Of a stretch of DNA of 64,000 nucleotides, positions 33,146 to 42,314 are shown piece by piece; position 1 is the stretch's first letter; every line of letters begins with the position of its first letter. The notes below the pieces were generated by a model. It was not told the DNA's origin, ran no database searches, and worked only from the letters and a program-made list of their open reading frames with translations. Source of the stretch: Lelliottia jeotgali (lineage in GTDB: Bacteria; Pseudomonadota; Gammaproteobacteria; Enterobacterales; Enterobacteriaceae). Location: contig CP018628.1 of the NCBI GenBank assembly GCA_002271215.1, positions 434,001 through 498,000 on the forward strand, read 5' to 3'. The position numbers and the translations under genes were made by a program.

Positions 33146-35158
33146 ATGCATGCATTTTTAAGGCAGCTTGTGCTCTGCCTGTTTTGGCTATGGCTGCCCG
33201 TCAGTCAGGCCGCCGACAGCGGCTGGCTCCGCGCCGCCGATAACAATCACGCCAGCGTTCGCCTGCGGGCAGACGCTCAGGAAAAGGGTGATACGCGCCT
33301 GCTGCTGGACGTTACGCTGGAGAAAGGCTGGAAAACCTACTGGCGATCGCCGGGAGAAGGCGGTATTGCGCCCGCCATCAAATGGCAAACCCCGCTGGAG
33401 ATGGACTGGCGCTGGCCGGTGCCGCAGCGTTTCGAAGTAGCAGGCATCACCACGCAGGGTTATGACGGCAAGGTGTCGTTCCCGATAACCCTACGCGGCC
33501 AGTTGCCGGGTAAACTGGCGGGGGTGCTGACGCTCTCCACCTGCAGCAACGTCTGCATCCTGACGGACTATCCCTTTGCGCTGGATCTCAGTGCGCCCGC
33601 CGATCCGCAGTTCAACTACGACTTCAGCCGCGCGCTGGGCACACTGCCGCTTTCTGAAGGGCTGACTTCCCAGATCACAGCCGGTTTCGGCGCAGAAAAG
33701 CTAACTGTCACCGCCACCCGCGAGGCGGGCTGGCAAAACCCCGAGCTGTTTATCGACACTTTGGCAGACACAGATTTTGGCAAACCGGTTTACCAGGTTG
33801 ACGGCCAAACCCTGACCGCCAGCGTGCCTGTCAGCGACGGCTGGGGAGAAGCGGCTCCGGATCTGCGGGGCAAAACCCTGTCGCTGGTGCTGGCAGATAA
33901 GGGGCAGGCGCAGGAAAGCCGGGTGATAGTGGGGGAAACTCAATCCAGCGACGCGCCGCTCTCGCTTGGCTGGATCATACTGATGGCACTGGTCGGAGGG
34001 CTGATCCTCAACGTCATGCCGTGCGTGCTCCCGGTGCTGGCGATGAAACTGGGCAGCATCGTACAGACCTCTTCGGTCAACCGCCGTAGCGTTCGCCAGC
34101 AATTTATGGCCTCGGCCGCCGGGATCGTAACCTCCTTCCTCGCCCTGGCCCTGATGATGACCGTACTGCGCCTCGGCAATCAGGCACTCGGCTGGGGCAT
34201 TCAGTTCCAGAACCCGTGGTTTATCGCCGCGATGGCGCTGGTGATGGTGATATTCAGCGCCAGTCTGCTGGGTCTGTTTGAAATCCGGCTCTCCTCGGGG
34301 CTGTCGACGTTTCTCGCCACGCGGGGTGGCAATGGACTGCTCGGGCATTTTTGTCAGGGCGCTTTTGCAACGCTGCTGGCGACACCCTGTACCGCGCCGT
34401 TTCTTGGCACGGCGGTTTCTGTCGCACTGGTCGCGCCCTTGCCGCTGCTGTGGGGGATCTTCCTGGTGATGGGGGTTGGCATGAGTTTGCCGTGGCTGTT
34501 GATCGCCGCCTGGCCGGGACTGGCATTGCACATGCCGCGTCCAGGGCGCTGGATGAACGTAGTGCGGGTGATTCTGGGGCTGATGATGCTCGCTTCGGCG
34601 CTGTGGCTGAGTAGCCTGCTCGCGGTGCATATCGGGCCAATCCCAACGCTGACGTTGACCGCGTTCATCATCATTGGGCTATTGCTTGCGACGTTATGGC
34701 GCTGGGGCTGGCGGACAGCTTTATCCTGGGCAGTGGCTGCGACAGTGGCGCTTGCCATTCTCTTTTCGCTCTTACGTCCCGGCAGCGCTGCGCTGGTGGA
34801 AGATCGCGTTGCCTGGCAACCGCTCAGCGAAGAGGCCATCACCGCTGCCCTTGCTGAGAATAAGCGGGTATTTGTGGATGTCACCGCCGACTGGTGCGTG
34901 ACCTGTAAAGCGAACAAATACAACGTGCTGCTCCGCGATGAGGTGCAAGACGCCCTGAGTGCGCCGGACGTGGTAGCACTGCGCGGCGACTGGAGCCGTC
35001 CGTCCACGACGATTAGCCAGTTCCTCCACGCTCGCCAGAGCGCCGCCGTCCCCTTCAATCAAATTTATGGCCCAGGGCTTGAGCAAGGCCGCGTATTGCC
35101 GCCGTTGCTGGAAAGAGACTCTCTCCTTCAGACCCTGACCGACGCCAAAGGAAAATAA
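33146..35158 (+). CDS. scsB: ScsB, DsbD-like transmembrane thiol reductant exporter
   Basis: ScsB moves electrons from cytoplasmic thioredoxin to the periplasmic partner ScsC. The 670 residues follow the DsbD plan. There is a signal peptide (1-22), a periplasmic N-terminal domain with the pair CSNVC (133 and 137), and an eight-helix core (about 273-545) with the redox cysteines MPCVLP (293) and ATPCTAP (415). A C-terminal thioredoxin-like domain has WCVTC (584 and 587). Each expected redox cysteine is present. The start has GGAGAA upstream. It is separated from scsC by two bases, so the two are almost certainly coupled. Confidence 0.93.
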   Translation: MHAFLRQLVLCLFWLWLPVSQAADSGWLRAADNNHASVRLRADAQEKGDTRLLLDVTLEKGWKTYWRSPGEGGIAPAIKWQTPLEMDWRWPVPQRFEVAGITTQGYDGKVSFPITLRGQLPGKLAGVLTLSTCSNVCILTDYPFALDLSAPADPQFNYDFSRALGTLPLSEGLTSQITAGFGAEKLTVTATREAGWQNPELFIDTLADTDFGKPVYQVDGQTLTASVPVSDGWGEAAPDLRGKTLSLVLADKGQAQESRVIVGETQSSDAPLSLGWIILMALVGGLILNVMPCVLPVLAMKLGSIVQTSSVNRRSVRQQFMASAAGIVTSFLALALMMTVLRLGNQALGWGIQFQNPWFIAAMALVMVIFSASLLGLFEIRLSSGLSTFLATRGGNGLLGHFCQGAFATLLATPCTAPFLGTAVSVALVAPLPLLWGIFLVMGVGMSLPWLLIAAWPGLALHMPRPGRWMNVVRVILGLMMLASALWLSSLLAVHIGPIPTLTLTAFIIIGLLLATLWRWGWRTALSWAVAATVALAILFSLLRPGSAALVEDRVAWQPLSEEAITAALAENKRVFVDVTADWCVTCKANKYNVLLRDEVQDALSAPDVVALRGDWSRPSTTISQFLHARQSAAVPFNQIYGPGLEQGRVLPPLLERDSLLQTLTDAKGK

Positions 35159-35160
35159 CG

Positions 35161-35745
35161 ATGCGTATTATGACTTTCATTATGCTGATGTGCTTTTCAG
35201 CCATGAGCTTCGCCGCTGAACCCGATCTGGAAAATTTACTGTGGAACGATCCAAATACCCCGGCGATGGGGGCAGAAAAACCGCGCCTGACGCTGGTGTC
35301 ATTTACTGATTACAACTGCCCGTACTGCAAACAATTCGACCCGGAGCTGGAAAAAATCGTGCAAAAGTATCCGGACGTCAAACTGGTGGTGAAACTCCTG
35401 CCGTTTCGCAGTGAAAGCTCTGCCCATTCAGCGCGTATCGCGATGACCGCGTGGCGACAGCAGCCTCAGCAGTTCTGGGATTTGCACCATCGGCTGATGT
35501 CGAAGAAGGGCTATCATGACGATGCCTCTATCCTGGCCGCGCAGCAGAAAACGGGTACTGCGGCCATCAAAGCGGACGAGAAAAGCGGCGAAACGCTGCA
35601 GATGAATTTGATTCTCTCGCAGGTGTTGGGTGTGCAAGGTACTCCGGCGACGCTTGTTGGCAAAACAATGGTGGCGGGCGCCATTCCTTACGACGAACTG
35701 GAGGCGCTGGTAAAGCAAGAGCTGGCGAATCCTGATGCGCAGTAA
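35161..35745 (+). CDS. scsC: ScsC, periplasmic thioredoxin-fold disulfide protein
   Basis: ScsC is a DsbA/DsbG-fold periplasmic thiol protein kept reduced by ScsB; in Salmonella it is linked to copper binding and protection of other Scs proteins. The 194-residue precursor has signal peptide MRIMTFIMLMCFSAMSFA. The active site is CPYC (53 and 56) in FTDYNCPYCKQFD, with the cis-proline loop QGTPATLVG. It lacks the long N-terminal stalk that trimerises the Proteus protein, so it resembles the monomeric Salmonella type. The 3' end overlaps scsD by 11 bp. Confidence 0.92.
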   Translation: MRIMTFIMLMCFSAMSFAAEPDLENLLWNDPNTPAMGAEKPRLTLVSFTDYNCPYCKQFDPELEKIVQKYPDVKLVVKLLPFRSESSAHSARIAMTAWRQQPQQFWDLHHRLMSKKGYHDDASILAAQQKTGTAAIKADEKSGETLQMNLILSQVLGVQGTPATLVGKTMVAGAIPYDELEALVKQELANPDAQ

Positions 35746-36238
35746 ATACATGCGCTGGCTGCGCGAAGGTATCGTCTGGCTGCTGATTGCGACAGCCACT
35801 GTGCTGGTTGTGGATCAGTTTCGCAAACCGGCGCTCCCGGCGACATTTATCAGCACGCCGTTGCAGACGCTGGACGGCGAATCGGTTGATCTGGCGCAGA
35901 AGAGCCACGAACGACCGCTGCTGGTTTACGTCTGGGCAACCTGGTGCGGCGTGTGCCGGTACACCACTCCCTCGGTGGCAGAAATGGCGGAGGAGGGGAA
36001 AAACGTCATCACCGTTGCGCTGCGATCCGGCGAAGACCCTGCTCTAAGTCAGTGGCTGGCGAAAAAAGGTTATGCGATGCCGACGGTCAATGATCCTCAG
36101 GGCCTGCTCGCGAGGAGCTGGCAAGTGCAGGTCACGCCGACGGTAATGATTGTGTCGCAGGGAGAAGTGAAATCCATCACCACGGGTTACACCAGCGGCT
36201 GGGGCATGAAGCTGCGGCTCTGGTGGGCGGGGGTGTGA
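35735..36238 (+). CDS. scsD: ScsD, membrane-anchored TlpA-like thioredoxin
   Basis: A 167-residue protein with one N-terminal membrane helix (about residues 12-27) and a periplasmic TlpA/ResA-like thioredoxin domain. The active site is WCGVC (71 and 74) in VWATWCGVCRYTTPS, with a cis-proline segment QVTPTVMIV. Two starts are possible, 35735 overlapping scsC or 35750 (MRWLREG); neither has a strong ribosome site, so translation probably depends on scsC. It is expected to accept electrons from a DsbD-type protein. Last gene of scsABCD; the right control-sequence copy begins 14 bp after it. Confidence 0.9.
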   Translation: MRSKYMRWLREGIVWLLIATATVLVVDQFRKPALPATFISTPLQTLDGESVDLAQKSHERPLLVYVWATWCGVCRYTTPSVAEMAEEGKNVITVALRSGEDPALSQWLAKKGYAMPTVNDPQGLLARSWQVQVTPTVMIVSQGEVKSITTGYTSGWGMKLRLWWAGV

Positions 36239-36252
36239 TGTGGCACACTGGA

Positions 36253-36289
36253 GCTAACTTTTAGTAAGTACCGTCAGAAAGGTGAGTAT
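36253..36289. repeat. Right copy of the duplicated qorB/ytfH control sequence
   Basis: A 37-bp segment starting GCTAACTTTTAGTAAGTAC, 31 of 37 identical to 31919-31955 in the same orientation. It contains the ytfH ribosome site (AAAGGTGAG) and overlaps the ytfH start codon. Confidence 0.7.
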
Positions 36290-36674
36290 GAAAACGTCAA
36301 TTCCGACGCTCAGTGAGCAAATGCGCGACGGCAATCTGTTTGCCGAACAGTGTCCGTCCAGAGACGTGCTCAAGCACGTGACCAGCCGCTGGGGCGTGCT
36401 GATTCTGGTGGCGCTGCGTCAGGGGACACATCGTTTTAGCGACCTGCGCCGCAAAATGGGGGGCGTCAGCGAGAAAATGCTGGCTCAGTCGTTGCAGGCG
36501 CTGGAGCAGGACGGCTTTGTCGATCGCGTTTCATATCCGGTGGTACCACCGCACGTGGAGTACAGCTTAACGCCGCTGGGCGTTCAGGTGAGCGAGAAGG
36601 TGGCCGATCTGGCGGACTGGATTGAGGTGAATACGCCGCAGGTGTTGGCCCATCGGGACGACCGTGCGGCGTGA
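36288..36674 (+). CDS. ytfH: YtfH, HxlR-family redox-type regulator
   Basis: A 128-residue winged-helix regulator of the HxlR/MarR-like family, ortholog of E. coli YtfH. The ATG at 36288 is preferred, with AAAGGTGAG upstream; a GTG at 36282 adds two residues. The winged helix covers residues 30-110 (VTSRWGVLILVALRQGTHRF, SDLRRKMGGVSEKMLAQSLQ). A single cysteine at residue 22 (NLFAEQCPSRDVL) lies where HxlR relatives such as YodB and HypR sense quinones, diamide or hypochlorite. That sense is inferred here, but it fits the usual pairing with quinone reductase qorB. The scs insert now separates the pair. Confidence 0.93.
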   Translation: MKTSIPTLSEQMRDGNLFAEQCPSRDVLKHVTSRWGVLILVALRQGTHRFSDLRRKMGGVSEKMLAQSLQALEQDGFVDRVSYPVVPPHVEYSLTPLGVQVSEKVADLADWIEVNTPQVLAHRDDRAA

Positions 36675-36680
36675 TGATTT

Positions 36681-36728
36681 GCCGGGTGGCGCTGACGCTT
36701 ACCCGGCCTACAAACGCGTGGGCCGGGT
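36681..36728. repeat. REP element and decayed partner between ytfH and cpdB
   Basis: GCCGGGTGGCGCTGACGC...ACCCGGCCTACA is a full REP, followed by an incomplete inverted partner (GGGCCGGGTAAAC). Located between convergent genes. Confidence 0.75.
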
Positions 36729-36736
36729 AAACAACG

Positions 36737-38680
36737 CTACTTACTCAAATCCACCTGATAAATCGCGAACCCAATGTCATCACTTCCGACGTTTTTCATC
36801 GGATACTGCGCTTTGTCTTTGATAAACGCCGCCGCTTTTGCAGACGGTGACGTTTCAAAGCGAATATCCAGTTTGGTGTCGCTCTGAATTGGGGCCAGAC
36901 GCCAGTTATTGTCTGCCGCCGGATGCACTGCTCCAGCCTTTTTAGACTGCTCACCAATCCACGCCGCCAGCACCGAGCGGTTCTCGTCCGGTGATGCAAA
37001 CGCGATATGGCTATCGCCAGTTCCGGCAAATTTACCGCCGTAGGCGCGATAGTTATTGGTTGCCACCAGGAACACCGCGTTCGGATCGATCGGCTTACCG
37101 TTAAACGTCAGGTTTTTAATGCGTTCAGCCTGCGGATTTACCGTCTGGCATTCGCCGTCATATTTCGCGGGCTGCGACACATCAATTTGATAATCCACGC
37201 CGTCGATCACGTCGAAGTTATAGGTGCGGAAACCGTCCCAGTTAATCAGCGACTGCGGTTTACTGCTGTGAACGTCGATTTGGTTAAACTGACCGGCAGA
37301 ACACTCCAGCCACTCTTTCACCTCTTTGCCCGTCGCTTTCACCACCACCAGCGTGTTCGGGTAGAGATAAAGATCCGCCGCGTTGCGGAAGGTGAGCTGG
37401 CCTTTTTCCACTTCGACATAGCTTGCCGGGTCGTTCTTGCGTCCACCCACTTTGAACGGGGCCGCAGCAGACAGGACCGGCAGTTTTGCGAGGTCTGGAT
37501 CGCCCTGAATAAAGCGCTCGACGTAGGCTTTCTGCGCCATGTTGACGATCTGCACCGTCGGATCGTCCTGCACCAACGCCAGGAAGCTGTACATATTGTC
37601 GGAGGATTTCCCGACCGGCTTGCTGACAAATTCGCGGGTCGCGTCGTGATCGTGTTTCAGTACGTTCAGAATGTTTTTATCTTCTGCTGCCAGCGATTTT
37701 TTGGCTGCCGCGTCGTAAATCGGACGCGCTTCGGCTTTCGACTGCGTGACCTGCCATTTCCCGCCGTCGTTGTTCAGCACCAAATCCACCACGCCCAGAT
37801 GATCGCCCCACATGCCCGGCATCACCGACGGTACGCCGTTAAGCGTGCCTTTCTCGATATCCGCGCCCTTGATGCTGGCGAAATCTTTGCCTGGGAACAC
37901 CGCGTGCGCGTGGCCAAACAGAATGGCGTCGACGCCCGGCACTTCACTGAGATAGTAAACGGAGTTCTCGGCCATCGCCTGATACGGATCGGCAGACAGA
38001 CCGGAGTGTGCGACCACCACCACCAGATCGGCGCCTTTCTCACGCATTTCCGGCACGTATTTGCGCGCCGTTTCGGTGATGTCATTGACGGTCACTTTGC
38101 CGGAGAGATTCGCTTTGTCCCAGGTCATGATCTGCGGCGGCACAAAACCGATATAGCCGATTTTAAGCGTCTGCTTTTTACCGTCCTTATCGACCACCTC
38201 AGTCTCTTTAATCAGATATGGCGTAAACAGCGGCTTTTGCGTCTTAACGTCGATGATATTGGCGTTAACGTACGGGAATTTTGCCCCGGAAAGGGCCATG
38301 TGGAGATAATCCAGGCCGTAGTTAAATTCATGATTTCCAAGGTTGCCGACGGCGTAATCCAGGGTATTCAACGCCTTGTAGACCGGGTGGATATCACCCT
38401 TTTTCAGCCCTTTCGCCGCCATGTAGTCGCCGAGCGGACTACCCTGAATTAAGTCGCCGTTATCGACCAGCACGCTATTTTTCACTTCGCCACGCGCGGC
38501 ATTAATCAAACTGGCGGTGCGCACCAGCCCGAATTTTTCGGTTGGGGTATCTTTGTAGTAATCGAAATCCATCATATTGCTGTGCAGGTCAGTCGTTTCC
38601 AGAATACGGAGATCGACCGTTGCTGCCTGAACGCTCGCGGCAATCAGCGTCGCCAGAAGCGTTGCGCTAAACTTAATCAT
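36737..38680 (-). CDS. cpdB: CpdB, periplasmic 2',3'-cyclic phosphodiesterase/3'-nucleotidase
   Basis: CpdB hydrolyses 2',3'-cyclic nucleotides to 3'-nucleotides and then nucleosides in the periplasm, supporting nucleotide scavenging. The start at 38680 ([19 protein letters not shown]) is a clear signal peptide and gives 647 residues as in E. coli; the longer reading frame to 38794 is not conserved. The metallophosphatase domain has [33 protein letters not shown] and GHAHAVFPG. The C-terminal 5'-nucleotidase domain has the substrate-stacking region [12 protein letters not shown] and [13 protein letters not shown]. Divergent from cysQ. Confidence 0.97.
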   Translation of the reverse strand: MIKFSATLLATLIAASVQAATVDLRILETTDLHSNMMDFDYYKDTPTEKFGLVRTASLINAARGEVKNSVLVDNGDLIQGSPLGDYMAAKGLKKGDIHPVYKALNTLDYAVGNLGNHEFNYGLDYLHMALSGAKFPYVNANIIDVKTQKPLFTPYLIKETEVVDKDGKKQTLKIGYIGFVPPQIMTWDKANLSGKVTVNDITETARKYVPEMREKGADLVVVVAHSGLSADPYQAMAENSVYYLSEVPGVDAILFGHAHAVFPGKDFASIKGADIEKGTLNGVPSVMPGMWGDHLGVVDLVLNNDGGKWQVTQSKAEARPIYDAAAKKSLAAEDKNILNVLKHDHDATREFVSKPVGKSSDNMYSFLALVQDDPTVQIVNMAQKAYVERFIQGDPDLAKLPVLSAAAPFKVGGRKNDPASYVEVEKGQLTFRNAADLYLYPNTLVVVKATGKEVKEWLECSAGQFNQIDVHSSKPQSLINWDGFRTYNFDVIDGVDYQIDVSQPAKYDGECQTVNPQAERIKNLTFNGKPIDPNAVFLVATNNYRAYGGKFAGTGDSHIAFASPDENRSVLAAWIGEQSKKAGAVHPAADNNWRLAPIQSDTKLDIRFETSPSAKAAAFIKDKAQYPMKNVGSDDIGFAIYQVDLSK

Positions 38681-38870
38681 CAGAGGAGTCCTTTTTACGA
38701 TCCAAGCCACAAAAGAATATGTATGTATATTTTGTTGCTTACAGAAGTGTGAATCCTGCCAGAAAAAAGTGTCGTGAAACCAGAATTGCCTCACAGATAG
38801 CGGAATTGTTTACAATACGATATAACTAAAACAAATACTTATGCCCACTGCGTTAACAAAGAGGTGGAGA

Positions 38871-39611
38871 ATGTTAGATAAAATTTGTCAGCTCGCACGG
38901 GATGCGGGTGATGCCATTATGCAGGTGTACGATGGCGCGAAGCCGATGGATGTTGTCAGTAAAGCTGACGACTCCCCGGTAACCGCGGCCGATCTCGCGG
39001 CCCACGAGGTGATCCTCAAAGGGTTGCAGGCCCTGACGCCGGAGATTCCGGTGCTGTCTGAAGAGGACCCGCAGAGCTGGGATGTGCGCCAACACTGGCA
39101 GCGCTACTGGCTGGTAGATCCGCTGGACGGCACCAAAGAGTTCATCAAGCGTAACGGTGAGTTCACCGTCAATATCGCGCTGATTGAGAAAGGCAAAGCA
39201 GTGCTGGGCGTGGTCTATGCCCCGGTGCTGAAAGTGATGTACAGCGCGGCGGAAGGCAAAGCCTGGAAAGAAGAGTGCGGGACGCGGAAGCAAATTCTGG
39301 TGCGCGACGCGCGGCCACCGCTGGTGGTGATCAGCCGCTCGCACAGTGACGCCGAATTGCAGGAATATCTGCAACAGCTGGGTGAACACCAGACGACGTC
39401 GATTGGATCGTCGTTGAAATTCTGTCTGGTGGCAGAAGGACAGGCGCAGCTGTATCCGCGCTTTGGGCCGACCAACGTCTGGGATACGGCGGCAGGCCAT
39501 GCGGTGGCATCAGCGGCGGGCGCACACGTTCACGACTGGCAGGGTAAGCCGCTGGACTATACCCCGCGTGAGTCGTTCTTAAATCCGGGCTTTCGGGTCT
39601 CGATTTACTGA
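38871..39611 (+). CDS. cysQ: CysQ, 3'(2'),5'-bisphosphate nucleotidase
   Basis: CysQ removes the 3'-phosphate of PAP (and PAPS), preventing PAP build-up during sulfate assimilation. The start at 38871 ([13 protein letters not shown]) has AGGTGGAG upstream and gives 246 residues as in E. coli; the ATG at 38841 adds ten. Metal-site motifs of the inositol-monophosphatase superfamily are [25 protein letters not shown] and [14 protein letters not shown]. Its 3' end overlaps convergent ytfJ by 7 bp. Confidence 0.97.
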   Translation: MLDKICQLARDAGDAIMQVYDGAKPMDVVSKADDSPVTAADLAAHEVILKGLQALTPEIPVLSEEDPQSWDVRQHWQRYWLVDPLDGTKEFIKRNGEFTVNIALIEKGKAVLGVVYAPVLKVMYSAAEGKAWKEECGTRKQILVRDARPPLVVISRSHSDAELQEYLQQLGEHQTTSIGSSLKFCLVAEGQAQLYPRFGPTNVWDTAAGHAVASAAGAHVHDWQGKPLDYTPRESFLNPGFRVSIY

Positions 39612-40162
39612 CCGAGTAATTTATGCAGCAGGGCGACCACCTGCTGCACCTCTTCCTGCGTCAATGCACCGTCTTTCGCCCATTGCACGCGGCCCTCTTT
39701 ATCCAGCACCACAATCGCGGAACTCTCCTCTTCCAGCCCCCAGGCTTTGCGCGTCACGCCGTCGCTATCGACAATAAACTGCGACCACGGATAGAGTTTT
39801 TTGTTGCTCTCAAGGCTTGAGCGCACAAACATGCCGGAGCCTGGAATCGCATCGTCGGTGTTCACAATGGTGGTGGTCTGGTAGCGGTCATGAGGGAATT
39901 TTGCGGACTTGATCGCTTCAACCAACGTGGCATTTTTCTCTTTTGCCGAGGTACGACCAGCAATATGTTGCACCACTCGCACTTTGCCCGCGAGCTGCGC
40001 GCTATTCCAGGGTTTATAGCTAAACTTATCATTGTCGAGAATCAATTCTCCCCGATCGGCAATACCGATCGGTGGCACACGCTGTCCATTTTCAATGTTA
40101 TGTGCGCTGGCCATCATCGGCAGTAACAGGCAGGCTACGGCCAGGATGTTACGAAGGGTCAT
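39605..40162 (-). CDS. ytfJ: YtfJ, periplasmic thioredoxin-fold protein without catalytic cysteines
   Basis: The 185-residue protein is the ortholog of E. coli YtfJ. The signal peptide is [20 protein letters not shown]. The mature part follows a thioredoxin-like pattern ([37 protein letters not shown]), but contains no cysteine at all, so it cannot do thiol chemistry by the usual motif. Its role is not established. RBS AAGGAA. Convergent with cysQ (7-bp overlap), as in E. coli. Confidence 0.92.
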   Translation of the reverse strand: MTLRNILAVACLLLPMMASAHNIENGQRVPPIGIADRGELILDNDKFSYKPWNSAQLAGKVRVVQHIAGRTSAKEKNATLVEAIKSAKFPHDRYQTTTIVNTDDAIPGSGMFVRSSLESNKKLYPWSQFIVDSDGVTRKAWGLEEESSAIVVLDKEGRVQWAKDGALTQEEVQQVVALLHKLLGQ

Positions 40163-40489
40163 GGTGTTTCCTTATCATTATCGTTGCAGGTGATCCGACC
40201 ACTTGGTCTTACGGTTTAAGCATAAGTGCGATCGTCAGGCTTTTCCCGCAATCCGAATGCCAGTTTGCGGGCGAACGCACATATCCGTAAAAAAACGAAG
40301 GCTTATACTGTTTTCAGAAACGCTATGCAAAGAATGTTCTGAATAATTGTAATCAAACGGTAAATAAACTTATGCATACTGGGTATCAACGTTTTTCTGG
40401 TCTATAGTCATTGAGCAATAAATTTGCGCTCAGGACAGTCGGCCCGATTGTGGCGCCGCAAGAGCGTATGATTCGCAGGAGATACAAGA
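40163..40489. promoter_or_regulatory. Divergent ytfJ/ytfK intergenic region
   Basis: This 327-bp gap has no gene. TATAGT (40403-40408) is a possible -10 for ytfK, but I see no convincing -35. A GC-rich leader (CGGCCCGATTGTGGCGCCGC) and the ribosome site CAGGAG precede ytfK. In E. coli ytfK is PhoB-controlled; I could not find a clear Pho box. Confidence 0.45.
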
Positions 40490-40696
40490 ATGAAAATTTT
40501 CCAACGCTACAACCCGCTTCAGGTGGCGAAGTACGTGAAGATCCTGTTCCGAGGACGGTTGTACATCAAGGACGTTGGCGCTTTCGAATTTGATAAGGGC
40601 AAAATTCTTATCCCGAAAGTAAAGGACAAACAGCACTATTCTGTGATGTCCGAAGTCAACCGACAGGTTATGCGTCTGCAAACTGAGATGGCTTAA
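40490..40696 (+). CDS. ytfK: YtfK, SpoT-stimulating stress factor
   Basis: YtfK is a 68-residue cytoplasmic protein that, in E. coli, binds the catalytic domains of SpoT and tilts it toward (p)ppGpp synthesis under phosphate or fatty-acid starvation. The sequence is almost unchanged from E. coli ([49 protein letters not shown]). The start has CAGGAGATACAAG. Single gene between ytfJ (divergent) and paeA (convergent). Confidence 0.95.
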   Translation: MKIFQRYNPLQVAKYVKILFRGRLYIKDVGAFEFDKGKILIPKVKDKQHYSVMSEVNRQVMRLQTEMA

Positions 40697-40726
40697 CTGC
40701 GTGCTATGCAGTAATTAAAGCAGTAT

Positions 40727-40753
40727 AAAAAAACGGCTCCCAAGGGAGCCGTT
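40727..40753 (-). terminator. Terminator between ytfK and paeA
   Basis: AACGGCTCCC (40732-40741) and GGGAGCCGTT (40744-40753) form the stem. The A run at 40727-40733 serves as a T tract for the minus strand, so it chiefly ends paeA. Confidence 0.85.
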
Positions 40754-40769
40754 GATGTTTGTGCAGCGC

Positions 40770-42107
40770 TTACGCTGACACTTTTTCTTCCGCGTCTGGC
40801 AGTTTTGGCACCAGCACTGTCGGTTTGTTATCAATGCGTGTCACCAGCAGCTGGTCGATGCGGTAGTTATCGATATCTACGACTTCAAACTTGTAGCCGG
40901 AGAACTTCACCGAGTCGGTCCGTTTCGGGATTTTACGCAGCATAAACATCATGAAGCCGCCAATGGTCTCGTAGTTGCCTGACTGCGGGAATTCATCGAT
41001 ATCCAGCACGCGCATCACGTCTTCAATCGGCGTGCCGCCGTCCACCAGCCATGAGTTCTCATCGCGCGCCACAATCTGCTCTTCCAGACCCTGACCGACC
41101 AGATCGCCCATCAGGGTGGTCATCACGTCGTTCAGTGTGATGATGCCTACCACCAGCGCGTATTCATTCATGATCACCGCGAAGTCTTCACCGGCGGTTT
41201 TGAAACTTTCCAGCGCTTCAGAGAGCGTTAGGGTGTCCGGCACAATCAGCGTATTGCGGATCTGCACGCCGCTATTCAGCGCCAGGCTTTGGTTTGCCAG
41301 CACGCGGTTCAGCAGGTCTTTAGAATCGACGTAACCGATGATGTGGTCGATATCTTCGTTACACACCAGGAACTTGGAGTGCGGATGCTCGGCCACTTTG
41401 TTTTTCAGACTCTGCTCGTCTTCGTGCAGGTCGAACCAAATCACGTTTTCACGTCCGGTCATGGAGGACGGCACGGTACGGGATTCGAGTTCAAACACGT
41501 TCTCGATCAGTTCATGTTCCTGCTTACGCAGCACACCCGCCAGAGCACCGGCCTCAAACACGGCGTAAATATCATCGGAAGTGATGTCGTCTTTACGCAC
41601 CATCGGCAGTTTGAACAGACGGAAAATGGTATTCGCCAGGCCGTTAAAGAACCAGACCAGCGGGCGGAACACGTACAGACAGAAGCGCATCGGGTTGATG
41701 ATGCGCAAAGCCACAGCTTCTGGCGCAATCATACCGATGCGTTTCGGGGTTAAATCTGCGAACAGAATGAATAGACCCGTGACCAGCGAGAAGGAGAGAA
41801 TAAAGCTCAGCTGCTCGGACAGTTCAGGCGCGAAGTACTTTGAAAACAGGCTGTAAAAGGCCGGAGAAAAGGCCGCGTCGCCCACGATACCGCCGAGAAT
41901 GGCGACCGCGTTAAGACCGATTTGCACCACGGTAAAGAACATACCGGGATTTTCCTGCATTTTCAGGATGCGTTGGGCGTTGAGGTTGCCATCGTCGGCA
42001 AGCAGTTTAAGTTTGATCTTGCGGGAGGCGGCCAGCGAAATCTCTGATATCGAGAAAAATGCACTGACAGCAATAAGGCAAAGTATTACTAAAATACTGT
42101 TTAACAT
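40770..42107 (-). CDS. paeA: PaeA (YtfL), CorC/CNNM-family membrane protein
   Basis: Ortholog of E. coli YtfL, now called PaeA, an inner-membrane protein reported to export putrescine and cadaverine. The 445 residues follow the UPF0053 plan. A DUF21/CNNM transmembrane domain (about 1-190) includes FSISEISLAASRKIKLKLL and FILFADLTPKRIG. A pair of CBS domains (about 210-335) follows, with FAVIMNEYALVVGIITLNDV, then a CorC_HlyC domain (about 350-430). The gene is single and ends at a good terminator. Relatives transport Mg2+ or Co2+, so ion transport is the main alternative. Confidence 0.93.
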   Translation of the reverse strand: MLNSILVILCLIAVSAFFSISEISLAASRKIKLKLLADDGNLNAQRILKMQENPGMFFTVVQIGLNAVAILGGIVGDAAFSPAFYSLFSKYFAPELSEQLSFILSFSLVTGLFILFADLTPKRIGMIAPEAVALRIINPMRFCLYVFRPLVWFFNGLANTIFRLFKLPMVRKDDITSDDIYAVFEAGALAGVLRKQEHELIENVFELESRTVPSSMTGRENVIWFDLHEDEQSLKNKVAEHPHSKFLVCNEDIDHIIGYVDSKDLLNRVLANQSLALNSGVQIRNTLIVPDTLTLSEALESFKTAGEDFAVIMNEYALVVGIITLNDVMTTLMGDLVGQGLEEQIVARDENSWLVDGGTPIEDVMRVLDIDEFPQSGNYETIGGFMMFMLRKIPKRTDSVKFSGYKFEVVDIDNYRIDQLLVTRIDNKPTVLVPKLPDAEEKVSA

Positions 42108-42279
42108 AGTTTATCCGGCCTAACGCCAGATCCTCGGAAGGGAGTTGATTTCATTCGTGTGAAGACACATTGAACATCGGCTCGTAGCGTTGAGCCGATT
42201 ATTTCAGCGGGTAGTATAGCGTAAACGAGTGTAAATCCGCCAGAGGTCACATTTTTACTAAAAAAAGGGCGGGCAGAGG

Positions 42280-42304
42280 CGCGCCACGCGGCTCGCGTGG
42301 CGCG
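42280..42304 (-). terminator. GC-rich hairpin downstream of msrA
   Basis: CGCGCCACGCG (42280-42290) and CGCGTGGCGCG (42294-42304) form an 11-bp stem with a 3-nt loop. The nearest T run for the minus strand is about 13 nt beyond the stem, so termination is plausible but not classical. Confidence 0.55.
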
Positions 42305-42314
42305 GGAGAGATAA

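Noticed and set aside
31956..36252. The scs insert as a transposon or integron
   Set aside because: No transposase, integrase, attachment site or terminal inverted repeats are visible; only the duplicated control segment marks the ends.
37007..38452. A 481-residue open frame opposite cpdB
   Set aside because: Antisense shadow of a highly conserved periplasmic enzyme; composition typical of antisense frames in GC-rich DNA.
39605..40162. YtfJ as an active thiol-disulfide enzyme
   Set aside because: The mature protein has no cysteine, so the thioredoxin-like fold cannot carry a CxxC reaction.
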